Positions 16,056 through 25,682 of a stretch of 64,000 nucleotides of DNA are shown here, piece by piece. The notes below the pieces were generated by a model. That model was not told the DNA's origin. It made no database searches and saw only the letters and a program-made list of their open reading frames with translations. Position 1 is the stretch's first letter; each line of letters begins with the position of its first letter. The DNA is from DAINBT01 sp036732785 (lineage in GTDB: Bacteria; Planctomycetota; Phycisphaerae; Sedimentisphaerales; SM23-30): positions 1 to 64,000 of the forward strand of contig CAZICK010000003.1 of the NCBI GenBank assembly GCA_964537505.1, written 5' to 3'. The translations under genes were made by a program, and so were the position numbers.

Positions 16056-17711
16056 ATGATTCAAGGTGAGCTTCCATTTTTCAATTTTGACGACAAACAA
16101 AAAGGGTTTTCACGACAACCGGACTTCTTCGATCCGAAAAAGTCGGACAGCGTTGCCCAACCCTCTGCAGCCAGCCCACAAGAATCTGACAAAAAAGCAA
16201 CGGCAAACTCACTACCCGATGTTTATTCGGTCACACAGCTTACACGCATGATCAGGCTGGCACTTAATGAGCATCTGCCGGCCAAAATTGTTCTGGCCGG
16301 TGAAATCTCCAACTGTAAATTTCACGGCAGCGGTCATCTCTACCTCAGTCTGAAGGACGAAAACACGTACATCTCAGCGGTTATGTGGAAAAACGCTGCC
16401 GGCCGGCTCAAATTTCGCCCAGCCGACGGCATGGCTGTTGTTGCCACCGGCCGGGTCGATCTCTATGAACCGCAGGGTAAATATCAGTTTTATATCGACA
16501 AACTGGAACCGTCCGGGACCGGCGTTTTGGAGCTGGCATTTCGCCAGTTGGCCGAAAAACTGCGAAAAGAAGGCCTGTTCGATGATAGTCATAAAAAACC
16601 GCTGCCGAAATACCCATCCACTATTGCTATCGTTACCAGTTCCACCGGCGCCGCCATCGAAGATATTGCCAAGACCCTCAACAGACGTTTCCCCGGCGTG
16701 AGAAAATTACTTTATCCGGTTGCTGTTCAGGGTTCGGGCGCCGCAGCGGAGATCGCCGGGGCCATCGCCGAGTTGAACCGGCGTCGCGGCGAGTTCGGCG
16801 GCATCGACCTGATGATCGTAGGTCGAGGCGGTGGTAGTATCGAAGACCTATGGGCCTTTAATGAAGATATTGTTGCACGCGCCATCTTCGCCTGCGAAAT
16901 TCCTGTTATCAGCGCCGTCGGCCACGAAATCGATCTTACCATCGCCGATCTGGTCGCCGACTGTCGGGCCGCCACTCCCACGGCCGCGGCCGAGTTGGCC
17001 GTGCCGGACAGAACCGAGATACTGCAAAGTATCCGGCAACTCCAACAGCGGCTTTACCACAGCACCCGAGGTCGCTGGGAATCGGCCCAGGCGACCTGGC
17101 AAAACCTCTCAGACCGCCCCTTGTTTGCCCGACCGCTGGATATCCTGCGTATCAGCCGCCAGTTACTCGACGAAAAAACCGCTATCCTCTCACGGCATCT
17201 CAGCGAGTTGTTCCGTCGCACAGGGCGCATCATCGAAAGCCACGCCGCCGCCTTACGAGTAATCGAGCCGCATATCACCCTGGCCCGCGGTCAGAAACGC
17301 CTGGCCGAACTGGAGCACCGACTACAGTCGGCGTCCGGTAGCTATTATAAAGCCCGCAAAAATCAATTAGCCATCACCTGTTCGCACCTGCTCGGGACCA
17401 GGCCGTTATATCGCGTCCGTCAGCAGCGGAGCACCGTTGAGCATTTGACCGGCCGAATAGATACCGCCCGGCAGTCGTTCTGGCGGCAATTACATCAGCA
17501 GCTAAACGCTTACACCGGGCGTCTGGAAAACCTCAATCCCCGCGGTGTTCTGCAGCGCGGCTACAGCATCACCCGCCTGAAAAACACCATGGAAATCGTC
17601 GGCGGAAAAACTAAAATAGAACCGGGCGATCTGTTAATCACCGAATTAGCCGGCAAAACGAATATTGAAAGTAAAGTGACATTATCTGTCAAAAGGGAGC
17701 AAAAAAAATGA
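16056..17711 (+). CDS. xseA: exodeoxyribonuclease VII large subunit
   Basis: Catalytic subunit of the single-strand-specific exonuclease VII. The 551 residues contain an N-terminal OB-fold (about 55-150, with LAGEISNCKFHGSGHLYLSLKD), the catalytic domain with IVTSSTGAAIEDI, VGRGGGSIEDLWAFN and ISAVGHEIDLTIADLVADCRAATPTAAAE, then a long coiled-coil and the C-terminal RGYSITR block. About 50 residues precede the OB-fold, longer than usual. The stop overlaps the xseB start by 4 nt. Confidence 0.95.
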   Translation: MIQGELPFFNFDDKQKGFSRQPDFFDPKKSDSVAQPSAASPQESDKKATANSLPDVYSVTQLTRMIRLALNEHLPAKIVLAGEISNCKFHGSGHLYLSLKDENTYISAVMWKNAAGRLKFRPADGMAVVATGRVDLYEPQGKYQFYIDKLEPSGTGVLELAFRQLAEKLRKEGLFDDSHKKPLPKYPSTIAIVTSSTGAAIEDIAKTLNRRFPGVRKLLYPVAVQGSGAAAEIAGAIAELNRRRGEFGGIDLMIVGRGGGSIEDLWAFNEDIVARAIFACEIPVISAVGHEIDLTIADLVADCRAATPTAAAELAVPDRTEILQSIRQLQQRLYHSTRGRWESAQATWQNLSDRPLFARPLDILRISRQLLDEKTAILSRHLSELFRRTGRIIESHAAALRVIEPHITLARGQKRLAELEHRLQSASGSYYKARKNQLAITCSHLLGTRPLYRVRQQRSTVEHLTGRIDTARQSFWRQLHQQLNAYTGRLENLNPRGVLQRGYSITRLKNTMEIVGGKTKIEPGDLLITELAGKTNIESKVTLSVKREQKK

Positions 17712-17944
17712 CTCAATCGGAACCTGAAAAACAAACGTTCGAACAGACTTTAGCCCAATTAGAAAAGATCGTCACCGATGTCGAACAGGGTAAGATCCCC
17801 CTGGAAGATTGCATCGACAAATACGAGCAGGGCATGAAACTCATCGCCCACTGCCGGGACATCCTCGAACAGGCTGAGAAACGCATCGAAACCATTACCC
17901 GAGAGGCACAGAACACATCACAAGGCAGTGCCGGCGACTCGTAA
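17708..17944 (+). CDS. xseB: exodeoxyribonuclease VII small subunit
   Basis: Small helical subunit that multimerises around XseA. It has 78 residues, with FEQTLAQLEKIVTDVEQGKIPLEDCIDKYEQGMKLI matching the family pattern. It is translationally coupled to xseA (ATGA overlap) and converges with the large exported-protein gene 36 nt downstream. Confidence 0.94.
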   Translation: MTQSEPEKQTFEQTLAQLEKIVTDVEQGKIPLEDCIDKYEQGMKLIAHCRDILEQAEKRIETITREAQNTSQGSAGDS

Positions 17945-17979
17945 ACAATTTGCGACCGGGCAATCGCAAGCGGCGGTGG

Positions 17980-20900
17980 CTATTCGCCCGTGTACTTGCC
18001 CTGTTTTTGCCTTTCCTTTTTCTCGTCGGGTCGGTTTCGCAAAATGCTTTTGATCATTTCCTCGGCCTCCTGGGCCTCTATACTCTCGGGCCATCTTTCC
18101 ATAATCGTATCACACGAACGCAATGCCCCGATTGGAGTGAGTCTTTTTTGCACATAGGCCTGCTGCAACATCTGTTTGGCCTGATATACGCTTTCCCTTT
18201 CGTGCGTTTTGACCGGATCCTTTTTTGGAGATTGTGGTAATTCGCCCAGTTGCTGATATCCGGTGGCCGCGGACTTATCGAGGCCGGTATCGCAGGCCAG
18301 TTGTACATACTCGAACCAGAAAAATCTCCGGTTGAGGTATTCATCCGATTCCGACAAACGCGTTACCGTATCTGTGATGTTGCGAATCGGTCGAAGATGA
18401 TAATCCACTTGCTCCCCGGACAACTTCACCGCCATACGCGGCTGAATGAAATCCTTGAGTTCGTTATCCGTTATCTTTACAAAATCCGTACCGAAACGGA
18501 CCGGGCCATACAAAAAGGATTCGCTTCCGGTAGCCAGCCATAACATGGCAATCGCATTGGCCGAACGAACCAGATAATCAAGCGATTCAGGTTTGTTTTG
18601 GGCGGCTGCGTTCCGCTGGTAATACGCCGCTTCAAACAGCGACAGACGAGCCAACCCATATTGTTTGGTCTCAACCTTATACAAAACCTCGTTCCATAAT
18701 TGACTGAACTCCTCCGACGGTTTTGCCAATGAATCGAGATGGCCGATTTCCCCCTCCGAAATCTCCAGGGGCTTCCAACTGAATATCATGCTTTCGAACT
18801 CATTGTCCGGACTTCGCATCAGCAGAGTTGGATGCTGCGTCAGGAGCCACTGCTTTGCCTTGAGGTATTCGGTAATCGAGGGTTTGCCCTGGTAAAATTT
18901 GGTCAGCCGCTTATCGATCTGGTCGATCCCGTCAGCACTCTCGAAATCCGTCAGATTGAACTTGATGTTCGTATCGACAGGGTCCGAACTCTTTTGCGAC
19001 GGTTGTTCCATCGTTTTTATGCCTTTGATGAGTCTTGCCATAAAACTTTGAGATTGTTCCTTAGCCGTATCTTCGGTGGGAGGGATATTCGCCAGCAGTT
19101 GCGTTACCACCGCCTGCTTCTGCAGAAACCCATCCGAGACAATATAACCATAACTGACCGCGAATCGCTCAAATTCCTCCAGCAGTGGCTTTACCGCCAG
19201 TTTCCATGAGGCCTTGACCCCCCATTGCATTTCATTGGCCTGGTCCGAACGGCCCATTTTTTCGAGAATCTTCGCAAACTCAATCTTGATCTGGAGTTTG
19301 TTAACCGCATTCTGAATGGCCGATTCCATCTCGCTGATCATCGCCTTGATCTGACTGGAGCTTGGCACCCCGGTAGGAATGCTGGTGAAAACAAAATCCA
19401 GAGGCGGCATCTCACGATATAACGTTGCCGCCAGGTGCAAATTTCCTTTAGCGTCCGCTTGCTGCGCCTTTTGCCGCATGATTTCCGGTTGCCATTGACT
19501 CGAAATACCGATAAAAGGACTGGGAACCGTCTGATCACTGGGAACAAGAAAATCACTCTGCTGACCGGCTTTCAAACTGTCCAGTTGGCTGTCGTCATAA
19601 AACTGAGAAACAATCTCACCATTTTCATCAAGAAAAATCAAAGATGATGGTTCGTTAGCGGTTTCACCGCCAATGACACTTCTGCTCATGGGACCTCCCA
19701 TAGGCATACCGGGTCTTCCCATAGGCATCATTGCATTGCGCATCGCGGACGGCATCGCGCCGGGCAAACCACGGGTCCCCCATGGATTTCCGCCGGAACT
19801 GTCAAGATTCTGCCAAATAAACAGCCGACCGCGCGGGTCAAATCCGTATGGAGTAGATACAAAAAATTCTTTTGCGTTTTCGATATGAAGTTTATGGTCC
19901 CAAAGCGTTTGCTGCCAGTTCTGACCTTGGCTGCGGTCCATGGTGATCGCGGTCTTTCCCAAAAACACCGCGTCAAAAAGTAGCTCATCAACGGTTTTAC
20001 CACGGCGGCCGTTCTCCTCAATGTCACTAATCAGCTCGCTAATAGCATCCGATTGGGTGTCGCAGGCCCACTTGAGCATTCGCTTGGCGATGTCGAGATC
20101 GTCGTCATAGCGAGAAAACGACACGGGTCTGATTAGTCGCCCCTTGTACGGTTTGCCCGGTTGGAAACTAGGCGTGTGAAGCTCCAGCATATCGGAATCC
20201 GTAAAATAAATCTTCTGCCCCTTATCGCTGATCAAATATCTTTCACCTTGATCGTCACGGTAAAAATTTATCTCAACTGAACCTTTTTCCTTTTCCAACA
20301 CACAAAACAAAGGAACCATGTCAAATTTACTGGCATACTCTCTTGATTGCGATTGCTGCTGGGTCAACTGTCCCTGCAGAGACTTCAGGGTACTCAGTTG
20401 CGCGTATGAAAAGACCAGATACTTTCCTTCCTCGTTCGCCCCAAGGGCCATCGTTTTCTGACGCCGCCAGGCAGACTTGAAGGTAGTCACAGGGCTTACA
20501 TGTATCGGAATCGTCAGCAGATGTTCGACAAAAACCGGACTCGAATCATAAATAGTCAGCGTATATTCGCCGATCTGACCCAAATCGCCGTTGGCAATGG
20601 GCTGCCTGTCCCTAAGCAGATTATAAAGATTGCGAAGCCCGCTAGCCGGTTGCTGATCATCCTGCCCACCGAGGCCGGTTGACGATTGTCTGGAGTTGCT
20701 ATTATATTGTCGAGGAAAACCAGAATTGGCTCTTGCCCCAGTCAAACCACCTTCCTGGGTAAAGTATTTTTCGATTTCTTCTTCTTTACCGCTCCAGCGA
20801 AACAGATAAAGATCGGAGGCCTGCCATGGTCCTTGTTTGTTGGGCTTGTCGAGAAATCTCCATTGCGACCTGCCCGACGCCTGCATTTGCTGCCAAAGAT

Positions 20901-22128
20901 GGCCTTTTATATAGGCATAGGTATAGCCGCTACGGTCCGTCATCAGAAAATACTCGCTGTTGAAAAATTCCTTGCAACGGGCCACCTCGTCAAATACAGG
21001 ATCCCGACTGATCCCCAACGAATAAGATATAATGCTCAAAAGAAACCGACTTATTGATTCCGGCACACCCGATTTCGACTGAGGCCAGCCAGCCGGAGCC
21101 GCCGTCCGACGAGCGTCAGGATACATCCCAGGTGGCATCCCTGGATACATTCCAGGTGGCATTCCAGGTATAAAGTTCGGCCTCACCGATCCCGGTTGGA
21201 CGGCGGCCGTCTGGTCCTCACGACCGAGGTCTGCATCGAGACTTTGCTGGATCGGCAGCAGCCGACGGTTGCGCTCGATAATGGACGGTCGTGACTCCAA
21301 ACGCAAAAACTCCTCGTCCTGATTGGCATCTATCATCCATGCCCGAACAACATCCGCCTCAATCTGCATCGGATCACTGTCAATGACCATATCGAGTATT
21401 TGCTTCATTTGCTCTCGTGGAAGCACCGACTGATCGTCGATGACCACCGCCGAGAGCGATGCCTGCACCAACGCCATACCAAGATCACCGTTCACCAGTT
21501 CGTCCCCGCGTCGCTGCTCCCAGCGAGGCCCGATAAGGTCCACCGCTTCCTTGTATTTGCCCTGACGAATCAGAATCTGGCAATTGGTCAGGTATTTCTC
21601 ATCGTCAACCCATTCCTGTGGAACGTTCGAGTCGCCCACCTTGGTCTTTTTTATTATCCCGCGGCGATGGTGCAGCATACCACCCAGTTTCGCGTAATTG
21701 TCTTGTTTTTTCGCCTGCCAGGCCTCCTGGAAAAGTGTAGCCAAATTCCGCGGAAAATCAGGAACGACAAATTTAGGCACTGCCGGTTTGCTTTCAACAT
21801 CGCCCGGACGTTGAATTGAAGGAGGTACCCATGGGGGCCTGTCCATGTTTTGATAGGGCGACCGCGGGCCACCTGGTCCCTGCTGCAGATATGTCGGATC
21901 TACCGGCGCCACTCCGCCCAAGCCTACTCCCGGGCCGATAAGCGGTCCGCGGTCCGGCCTACCACCCGAACGATTGCCGGAGGACGTATTGGGGTCCGAC
22001 CCAGATTGACCTGCCAATTCACCGGAGCCTGCCGACAAAACCGCAAAAATCACGCACCCCAGAAACGCTAAGACCTTACCGCTTGGGCAAAAACCAACAC
22101 CTCGGCCATTTTCCACAAAGTAACTCAT
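17980..22128 (-). CDS. very large exported protein of unknown function (1382 aa)
   Basis: Not recognised. AGGAG lies 9 nt before the ATG. Residues 18-40 (KVLAFLGCVIFAVLSAGSG) look like a signal peptide or anchor. Next comes a Gly/Pro-rich linker, then a helical, TPR-like region (about 120-300). A low-complexity tract follows with alternating PGMPPGMYP units (about 325-345), and a second Met/Gly/Pro tract (GRPGMPMGGPMSRS) lies near residue 810. Between and after are long soluble, charged domains with WQQMQASGRSQWRFL-type aromatic segments. The end is strongly basic (RPDEKKERQKQGK). It is a single gene, convergent with xseB. The layout suggests an extracytoplasmic scaffold or assembly factor, but no function is claimed. 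Confidence 0.8.
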   Translation of the reverse strand: MSYFVENGRGVGFCPSGKVLAFLGCVIFAVLSAGSGELAGQSGSDPNTSSGNRSGGRPDRGPLIGPGVGLGGVAPVDPTYLQQGPGGPRSPYQNMDRPPWVPPSIQRPGDVESKPAVPKFVVPDFPRNLATLFQEAWQAKKQDNYAKLGGMLHHRRGIIKKTKVGDSNVPQEWVDDEKYLTNCQILIRQGKYKEAVDLIGPRWEQRRGDELVNGDLGMALVQASLSAVVIDDQSVLPREQMKQILDMVIDSDPMQIEADVVRAWMIDANQDEEFLRLESRPSIIERNRRLLPIQQSLDADLGREDQTAAVQPGSVRPNFIPGMPPGMYPGMPPGMYPDARRTAAPAGWPQSKSGVPESISRFLLSIISYSLGISRDPVFDEVARCKEFFNSEYFLMTDRSGYTYAYIKGHLWQQMQASGRSQWRFLDKPNKQGPWQASDLYLFRWSGKEEEIEKYFTQEGGLTGARANSGFPRQYNSNSRQSSTGLGGQDDQQPASGLRNLYNLLRDRQPIANGDLGQIGEYTLTIYDSSPVFVEHLLTIPIHVSPVTTFKSAWRRQKTMALGANEEGKYLVFSYAQLSTLKSLQGQLTQQQSQSREYASKFDMVPLFCVLEKEKGSVEINFYRDDQGERYLISDKGQKIYFTDSDMLELHTPSFQPGKPYKGRLIRPVSFSRYDDDLDIAKRMLKWACDTQSDAISELISDIEENGRRGKTVDELLFDAVFLGKTAITMDRSQGQNWQQTLWDHKLHIENAKEFFVSTPYGFDPRGRLFIWQNLDSSGGNPWGTRGLPGAMPSAMRNAMMPMGRPGMPMGGPMSRSVIGGETANEPSSLIFLDENGEIVSQFYDDSQLDSLKAGQQSDFLVPSDQTVPSPFIGISSQWQPEIMRQKAQQADAKGNLHLAATLYREMPPLDFVFTSIPTGVPSSSQIKAMISEMESAIQNAVNKLQIKIEFAKILEKMGRSDQANEMQWGVKASWKLAVKPLLEEFERFAVSYGYIVSDGFLQKQAVVTQLLANIPPTEDTAKEQSQSFMARLIKGIKTMEQPSQKSSDPVDTNIKFNLTDFESADGIDQIDKRLTKFYQGKPSITEYLKAKQWLLTQHPTLLMRSPDNEFESMIFSWKPLEISEGEIGHLDSLAKPSEEFSQLWNEVLYKVETKQYGLARLSLFEAAYYQRNAAAQNKPESLDYLVRSANAIAMLWLATGSESFLYGPVRFGTDFVKITDNELKDFIQPRMAVKLSGEQVDYHLRPIRNITDTVTRLSESDEYLNRRFFWFEYVQLACDTGLDKSAATGYQQLGELPQSPKKDPVKTHERESVYQAKQMLQQAYVQKRLTPIGALRSCDTIMERWPESIEAQEAEEMIKSILRNRPDEKKERQKQGKYTGE

Positions 22129-22353
22129 GGCTTATTCTCCTGGCATGTAGCTTACGCTTGCATTTTCCCCCTATTTCAATTTAGTTCATCACAATTATTA
22201 TACCAATACCGACCGTTTTTGCAATGAATAATATAACCCCCCAAGAGGATTTATCTAATTCCCTGTGGAACCACAAACGAGCATAACCCCATCAAAATCA
22301 AGCACTTACAAGATTTTGCTACCCCCAAATCCAACGAAATCTCACCGCCCAGA

Positions 22354-23136
22354 TTGCCGGCTCAATTGTTTTATTTACTCAAACTGACTCTCAATAATCT
22401 GTTGGATGCTGAGGCTGATCAGTTGTGTCAGGCTCAGCGTTATGAGCGAACCGGCGTACGCACAGACACTCGTGCCGGTCATTATCAGCGTAAACTGCAC
22501 ACCAGGGCCGGCGAGGTAAACTTGAAGATGCCCAAGAGGACAAGGCCCAGTTGGGGTGCTTTTTTGAGTGATTTGAAGAAGCGAGGTCTCAAAGGAGTGC
22601 GTTTGTTTGTTTCGGACAAGTGCCTTGGATTGGTGGAATCTTTGGCTGAATTTTATCCTGACTGTGATTGGCAGCGTTGCACGGGGCATTGGTATCGTAA
22701 TGTCTTTAGCCATGTTCCTAAACAAAAAGTCAGAGAGGTCGCAGCGATGCTCAAGGCTATCCATGCCCAGGAAGACAAACAGGCGGCCACAGAGAAGGCT
22801 CACACTGTCATCAAGAAGCTCAAAGAGATGAAATTGTCGAAAGCCGCCCAGATCGTTGCTGAGGGTTTTGAGGAGACTTTCAGTTATTATTCTTATCCTG
22901 ATAAGCACTGGCGGCAGTTACGAACCAACAATCCTCTTGAGCGAATTATGCGTGAGATCAGACGTAGAACGCAGGTGGTTGGCAGTTTCCCGGATGGTCA
23001 TTCAGCGTTGATGTTAGCTACAGCTCGACTGAGGTACATTGCTGGTACCAAGTGGAGTAATCGTCGCTATATGGACATGGATCACCTTTATGCTCTTGAA
23101 AGAGATCGGCCCATCAAGGAAAAAAGCACCGCGTAA
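22354..23136 (+). pseudogene. IS256 (mutator-type) transposase with internal deletion
   Basis: The reading frame encodes 260 residues against about 400 for intact members. The N-terminal pattern (LLDAEADQLCQAQRYERTGVRTDTRAGHYQRKL...GEVNLKMPK) runs directly into the mid-protein block SWGAFLSDLKKRGLKGVRLFVSDKCLGL. The roughly 120 residues with the first catalytic Asp (the YLxxDG region) are therefore missing in frame. The second Asp (VSDKCLGL) and the C-terminal TNNPLERIMREIRRRTQVVG with the catalytic Glu remain. The frame stays open upstream of the TTG at 22354 to about 22261, so the true N-terminus may lie there. It should be inactive unless complemented. Terminal inverted repeats were not found. 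Confidence 0.85.
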
Positions 23137-23150
23137 GCCCGATAACTCGC

Positions 23151-23166
23151 GGCCCCCTAGGGGGCC
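23151..23166. repeat. 16-bp perfect palindrome GGCCCCCTAGGGGGCC
   Basis: It lies 14 nt after the transposase stop. It may be part of the element's end or a terminator hairpin, although no U-run follows. The rest of 23137-23514 contains only a minus-strand terminator. Confidence 0.6.
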
Positions 23167-23344
23167 AAGGTATGGAAGAAAAGACCAGATGAAAGACTAC
23201 CAGAAAAAAATGTGCGAAAGATTCTTGACACTACCCCACCACCACGGCCAGCCAAAACCCGCACAGCCACAACCTTTTGTGGTTAATGAAGTTACGCAAC
23301 ACCATGGCGAACATTTTTGTTGCTGGCAGCGACTATTTCAGGCT

Positions 23345-23382
23345 AAAAAAAGGAAGACCCTACCGTGGCGAGAGGATCTTCC
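23345..23382 (-). terminator. intrinsic terminator, minus strand
   Basis: Stem GGAAGATCC / GGGTCTTCC (one wobble) followed on the minus strand by a run of seven or more Us. It lies about 130 nt beyond the lysine-rich gene and probably ends its transcript. Confidence 0.7.
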
Positions 23383-23514
23383 ATACTTGCCCGCAAACAC
23401 CACTTATTCTTCAAGTGCCAAAGTGGTTTTGCCGTTTTTGTCGAACTACTCATTCGACCAAGGTTCGTCGGCTTTGATATTGATAAAACTTTCCACCGAC
23501 AAACCTGTCATAGT

Positions 23515-23634
23515 TTAACTATGACACATTTTTTTTTTGGCGGTTTTCTTCTTGGTGGTTTTTTTCTTCGCTACTTTTTTCTTAGCCACTTTTTTCTTCG
23601 CTACTTTTTTCTTAGCCGCTTTTTTCTTCGCCAT
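23515..23634 (-). CDS. 39-residue lysine-rich histone-like protein (AKKKV repeats)
   Basis: Short minus-strand gene with an almost perfect Shine-Dalgarno (GGAGGTGAT, about 23641-23650) ahead of an ATG at 23634. The protein is MAKKKAAKKKVAKKKVAKKK followed by more of the same and ends ...KKKMCHS. It is about 57 percent lysine, with a strict five-residue period (15 bp in DNA). Such sequences match the DNA-binding tails of bacterial histone H1-like proteins (Hc1/Hc2 type, KAAK repeats). It is expected to bind DNA non-specifically and compact it. It neighbours a ParA gene and a curved AT-rich region, which fits a nucleoid role. The coding call rests on the ribosome binding site, the repeat regularity and the terminator. 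Confidence 0.75.
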   Translation of the reverse strand: MAKKKAAKKKVAKKKVAKKKVAKKKTTKKKTAKKKMCHS

Positions 23635-23842
23635 GTGTATCACCTCCTTTCCGAAGTGAATATCAATCGCATGTTAAACAATCAAAAACTATTTCTAACT
23701 AAACTCTTCATCGATCATTATTTCTTATTTACTTTTTAGCAATACAAAAACTTCATTTTTTTTATCGTCATATAAGCTCATGTGACTTCATTATATTTTT
23801 ATCAGACACACACAAACATCCAGTTTTGTAATCCGCTAATAT

Positions 23843-24057
23843 AAAAATAAACTAAAATTGCGTAAAAACAAATCAAATTCATGTAAAAACATACTAATTT
23901 CATGCAAAAACATACCAAATCCACATAAAAACAAACCAAGACTGTTGAAAACAAACTACAATCACACAAAAACAAATCAAATTCATGTAAAAACAAAACC
24001 AAATTTATAAAAAAACAGAAAGATTGCATAAAAACAAACCAAATTTACAAAAAAAAC
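23843..24057. repeat. eleven helically phased A-tracts (predicted curved DNA)
   Basis: A4-A8 tracts, usually followed by C, end at 23848, 23869, 23890, 23911, 23932, 23952, 23973, 23994, 24016, 24035 and 24057. Spacings are 19-22 bp with a mean of 20.9 bp, two helical turns. The surrounding degenerate unit resembles AAATTCATGTAAAAACAAAYC. A-tracts phased in this way cause strong static bending. No open reading frame explains the periodicity. The whole stretch 23635-24576 is non-coding as far as can be seen. Confidence 0.85.
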
Positions 24058-24207
24058 GTTACTGCGGAACAATCTAACAGCTTAACTGATAGTTAATCGC
24101 TTTAATTTATAAATTTAAAGGTGTGTTACGGTGAGGTGTTGAACATTTTACAGTTTATTTGATGCCGAAATTTTGAAAGACCATATATATTTGAACGGTT
24201 GTGATGT

Positions 24208-24270
24208 ATTCGATGTGATTATTCGATGTGATTATTCAATGCGATTATTCGATGCGATTATTCGATGAGC
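24208..24270. repeat. 13-bp tandem repeat, five copies
   Basis: The unit ATTCGATGYGATT starts at 24208, 24221, 24234, 24247 and 24260 (last copy partial), with one or two mismatches. It lies between the A-tract array and the ParA gene. Dyads TTAACT-gat-AGTTAA (about 24080) and an AT-rich palindrome (about 24100) lie between them. AT-rich 13-mers are a feature of unwinding elements, but no cluster of DnaA boxes was seen. Confidence 0.85.
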
Positions 24271-24576
24271 ACACTGTGCAAGTAACAAATACATCCTAAA
24301 ATTGCTTATTGAGCGTCAAGTTTTTGGGGAGTATTATGTCTTATAGTACAAATATTATAATTATCTGTAACAAATTGTGGTAAGAAATCGGGGTATCGGG
24401 ACCAACTCAGGTATGTTTTGTGATGGCAAGCAGTCGCCTGGGATGAGATGGATAGGACGTGCAGTGCCCATGAGCAGCCAAAAACAGTTACTTGCCCATG
24501 CCGGGCGATTGAGTTATAATTAGTCCGATAGTGATATGTTTGAGAAATGCAATCTGAGCGATTTGGACAACGGAAT

Positions 24577-25551
24577 ATGAGGATTATTGCTTTAGCTAAC
24601 CAGAAGGGGGGAGTCGGTAAGACTACAACGACGGTCAATCTGGCTGCAGCGTTGGCTGAAATGGGTAAAAAGGTTGTTTTGATAGACCTGGACCCGCAGT
24701 CTCATCTGACGGCTTTTATGGGGATAGCACCGGAGGATATCAGGTATTCGAGTTATTCGGTATTGATGGAGTCGGAGCCGCTGAGAAAGTCGCTAATATC
24801 GGTGCGGGATAACATGAAGGTGGTGGCTTCGGAGTTGAATCTGGCGGCAGCGGAGCAGGAGTTAGTCTCGGTGGTAGGCAGGGAGACCATTTTGCGTAAT
24901 GCGTTGGCGGGGTACGATCAGGAGTGCGACTATATTTTCATTGATTGTCCGCCTTCGCTGGGTCTGCTGACGCTGAACGCATTAGGTGCGGCAGGGGAAG
25001 TTTTTATACCGATGCAAGGTCAATTTCTTTCGCTGCAGGGGTTGAGCCAGTTGCTGGAGTCACTTTTGCTTGTGCGAAAGCGGATCAATCCGTGCTTGAA
25101 GGTCAGTGGGTTGCTGCTTTGCATGTTCGATGCACGAACTTCACTTTCAACGGAGATTGTAGGCGACATAAAGGGATTTTTCGCCGGTCAGCGGGATCGG
25201 GACTGTCCGTGGAGTGATATCAGGATTTTCGAGACCCGAATACGTCGCAATGTAAAACTGGCTGAGTCTCCCAGTCATGGTCAAACGATATTTGAATATG
25301 AACCGGATTGCAACGGCGCCCGGGATTATCGAGCTTTGGCTGAAGAAGTCGAGTCGATGTCCGCTAATGAGTCTGTGCAGGAAGAAGCCGGCAAACCGAC
25401 AACGGTCGATGGTGATGGGTTAGTGAGCGGCGTCCGGGGCGATCAGCCGAAAGCTGCGGCTGTTGTTCCTGCCGGTGAGACGGTTGGTTTGGATACCAGG
25501 GCTGATTCTCCGGTAAGCGAAGAGACTGATTGTCAGGATGACCGTGGATAA
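24577..25551 (+). CDS. ParA/Soj family partition ATPase
   Basis: Walker-type ATPase of the ParA/MinD group, used to position chromosomes, plasmids or large complexes. The start at 24577 (MRIIALANQKGGVGKTTTTV) puts the deviant Walker A (KGGVGKTT) at the usual position near residue 11. Walker A' (IDLDPQSHLT) and Walker B (IFIDCPPSLGLLTLNAL) are intact. About 70 residues after the core (from VESMSANES on) are an acidic, low-complexity tail not typical of Soj. No parB follows; the next gene is a VanZ-like membrane protein. An unusual repeat-rich region lies directly upstream. It could also be an orphan ParA for another cargo. Confidence 0.88.
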   Translation: MRIIALANQKGGVGKTTTTVNLAAALAEMGKKVVLIDLDPQSHLTAFMGIAPEDIRYSSYSVLMESEPLRKSLISVRDNMKVVASELNLAAAEQELVSVVGRETILRNALAGYDQECDYIFIDCPPSLGLLTLNALGAAGEVFIPMQGQFLSLQGLSQLLESLLLVRKRINPCLKVSGLLLCMFDARTSLSTEIVGDIKGFFAGQRDRDCPWSDIRIFETRIRRNVKLAESPSHGQTIFEYEPDCNGARDYRALAEEVESMSANESVQEEAGKPTTVDGDGLVSGVRGDQPKAAAVVPAGETVGLDTRADSPVSEETDCQDDRG

Positions 25552-25682
25552 TTGCTTACGCGTGCAAGCGAGTGGCAGGGGGCGGGCAAAGGTGAAGCTT
25601 GCTTATGTTTTGCACAAGTTTGGCGTAAGTATGCCACCGTCGATTCAAACATCATGGCCGTTGGGAAGCCCGATGGAATTTT

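Noticed and set aside
23843..24270. Calling the A-tract region a proven replication origin
   Set aside because: No DnaA-box cluster, no dnaA or dnaN nearby, and GC skew could not be computed; only a candidate locus is reported.
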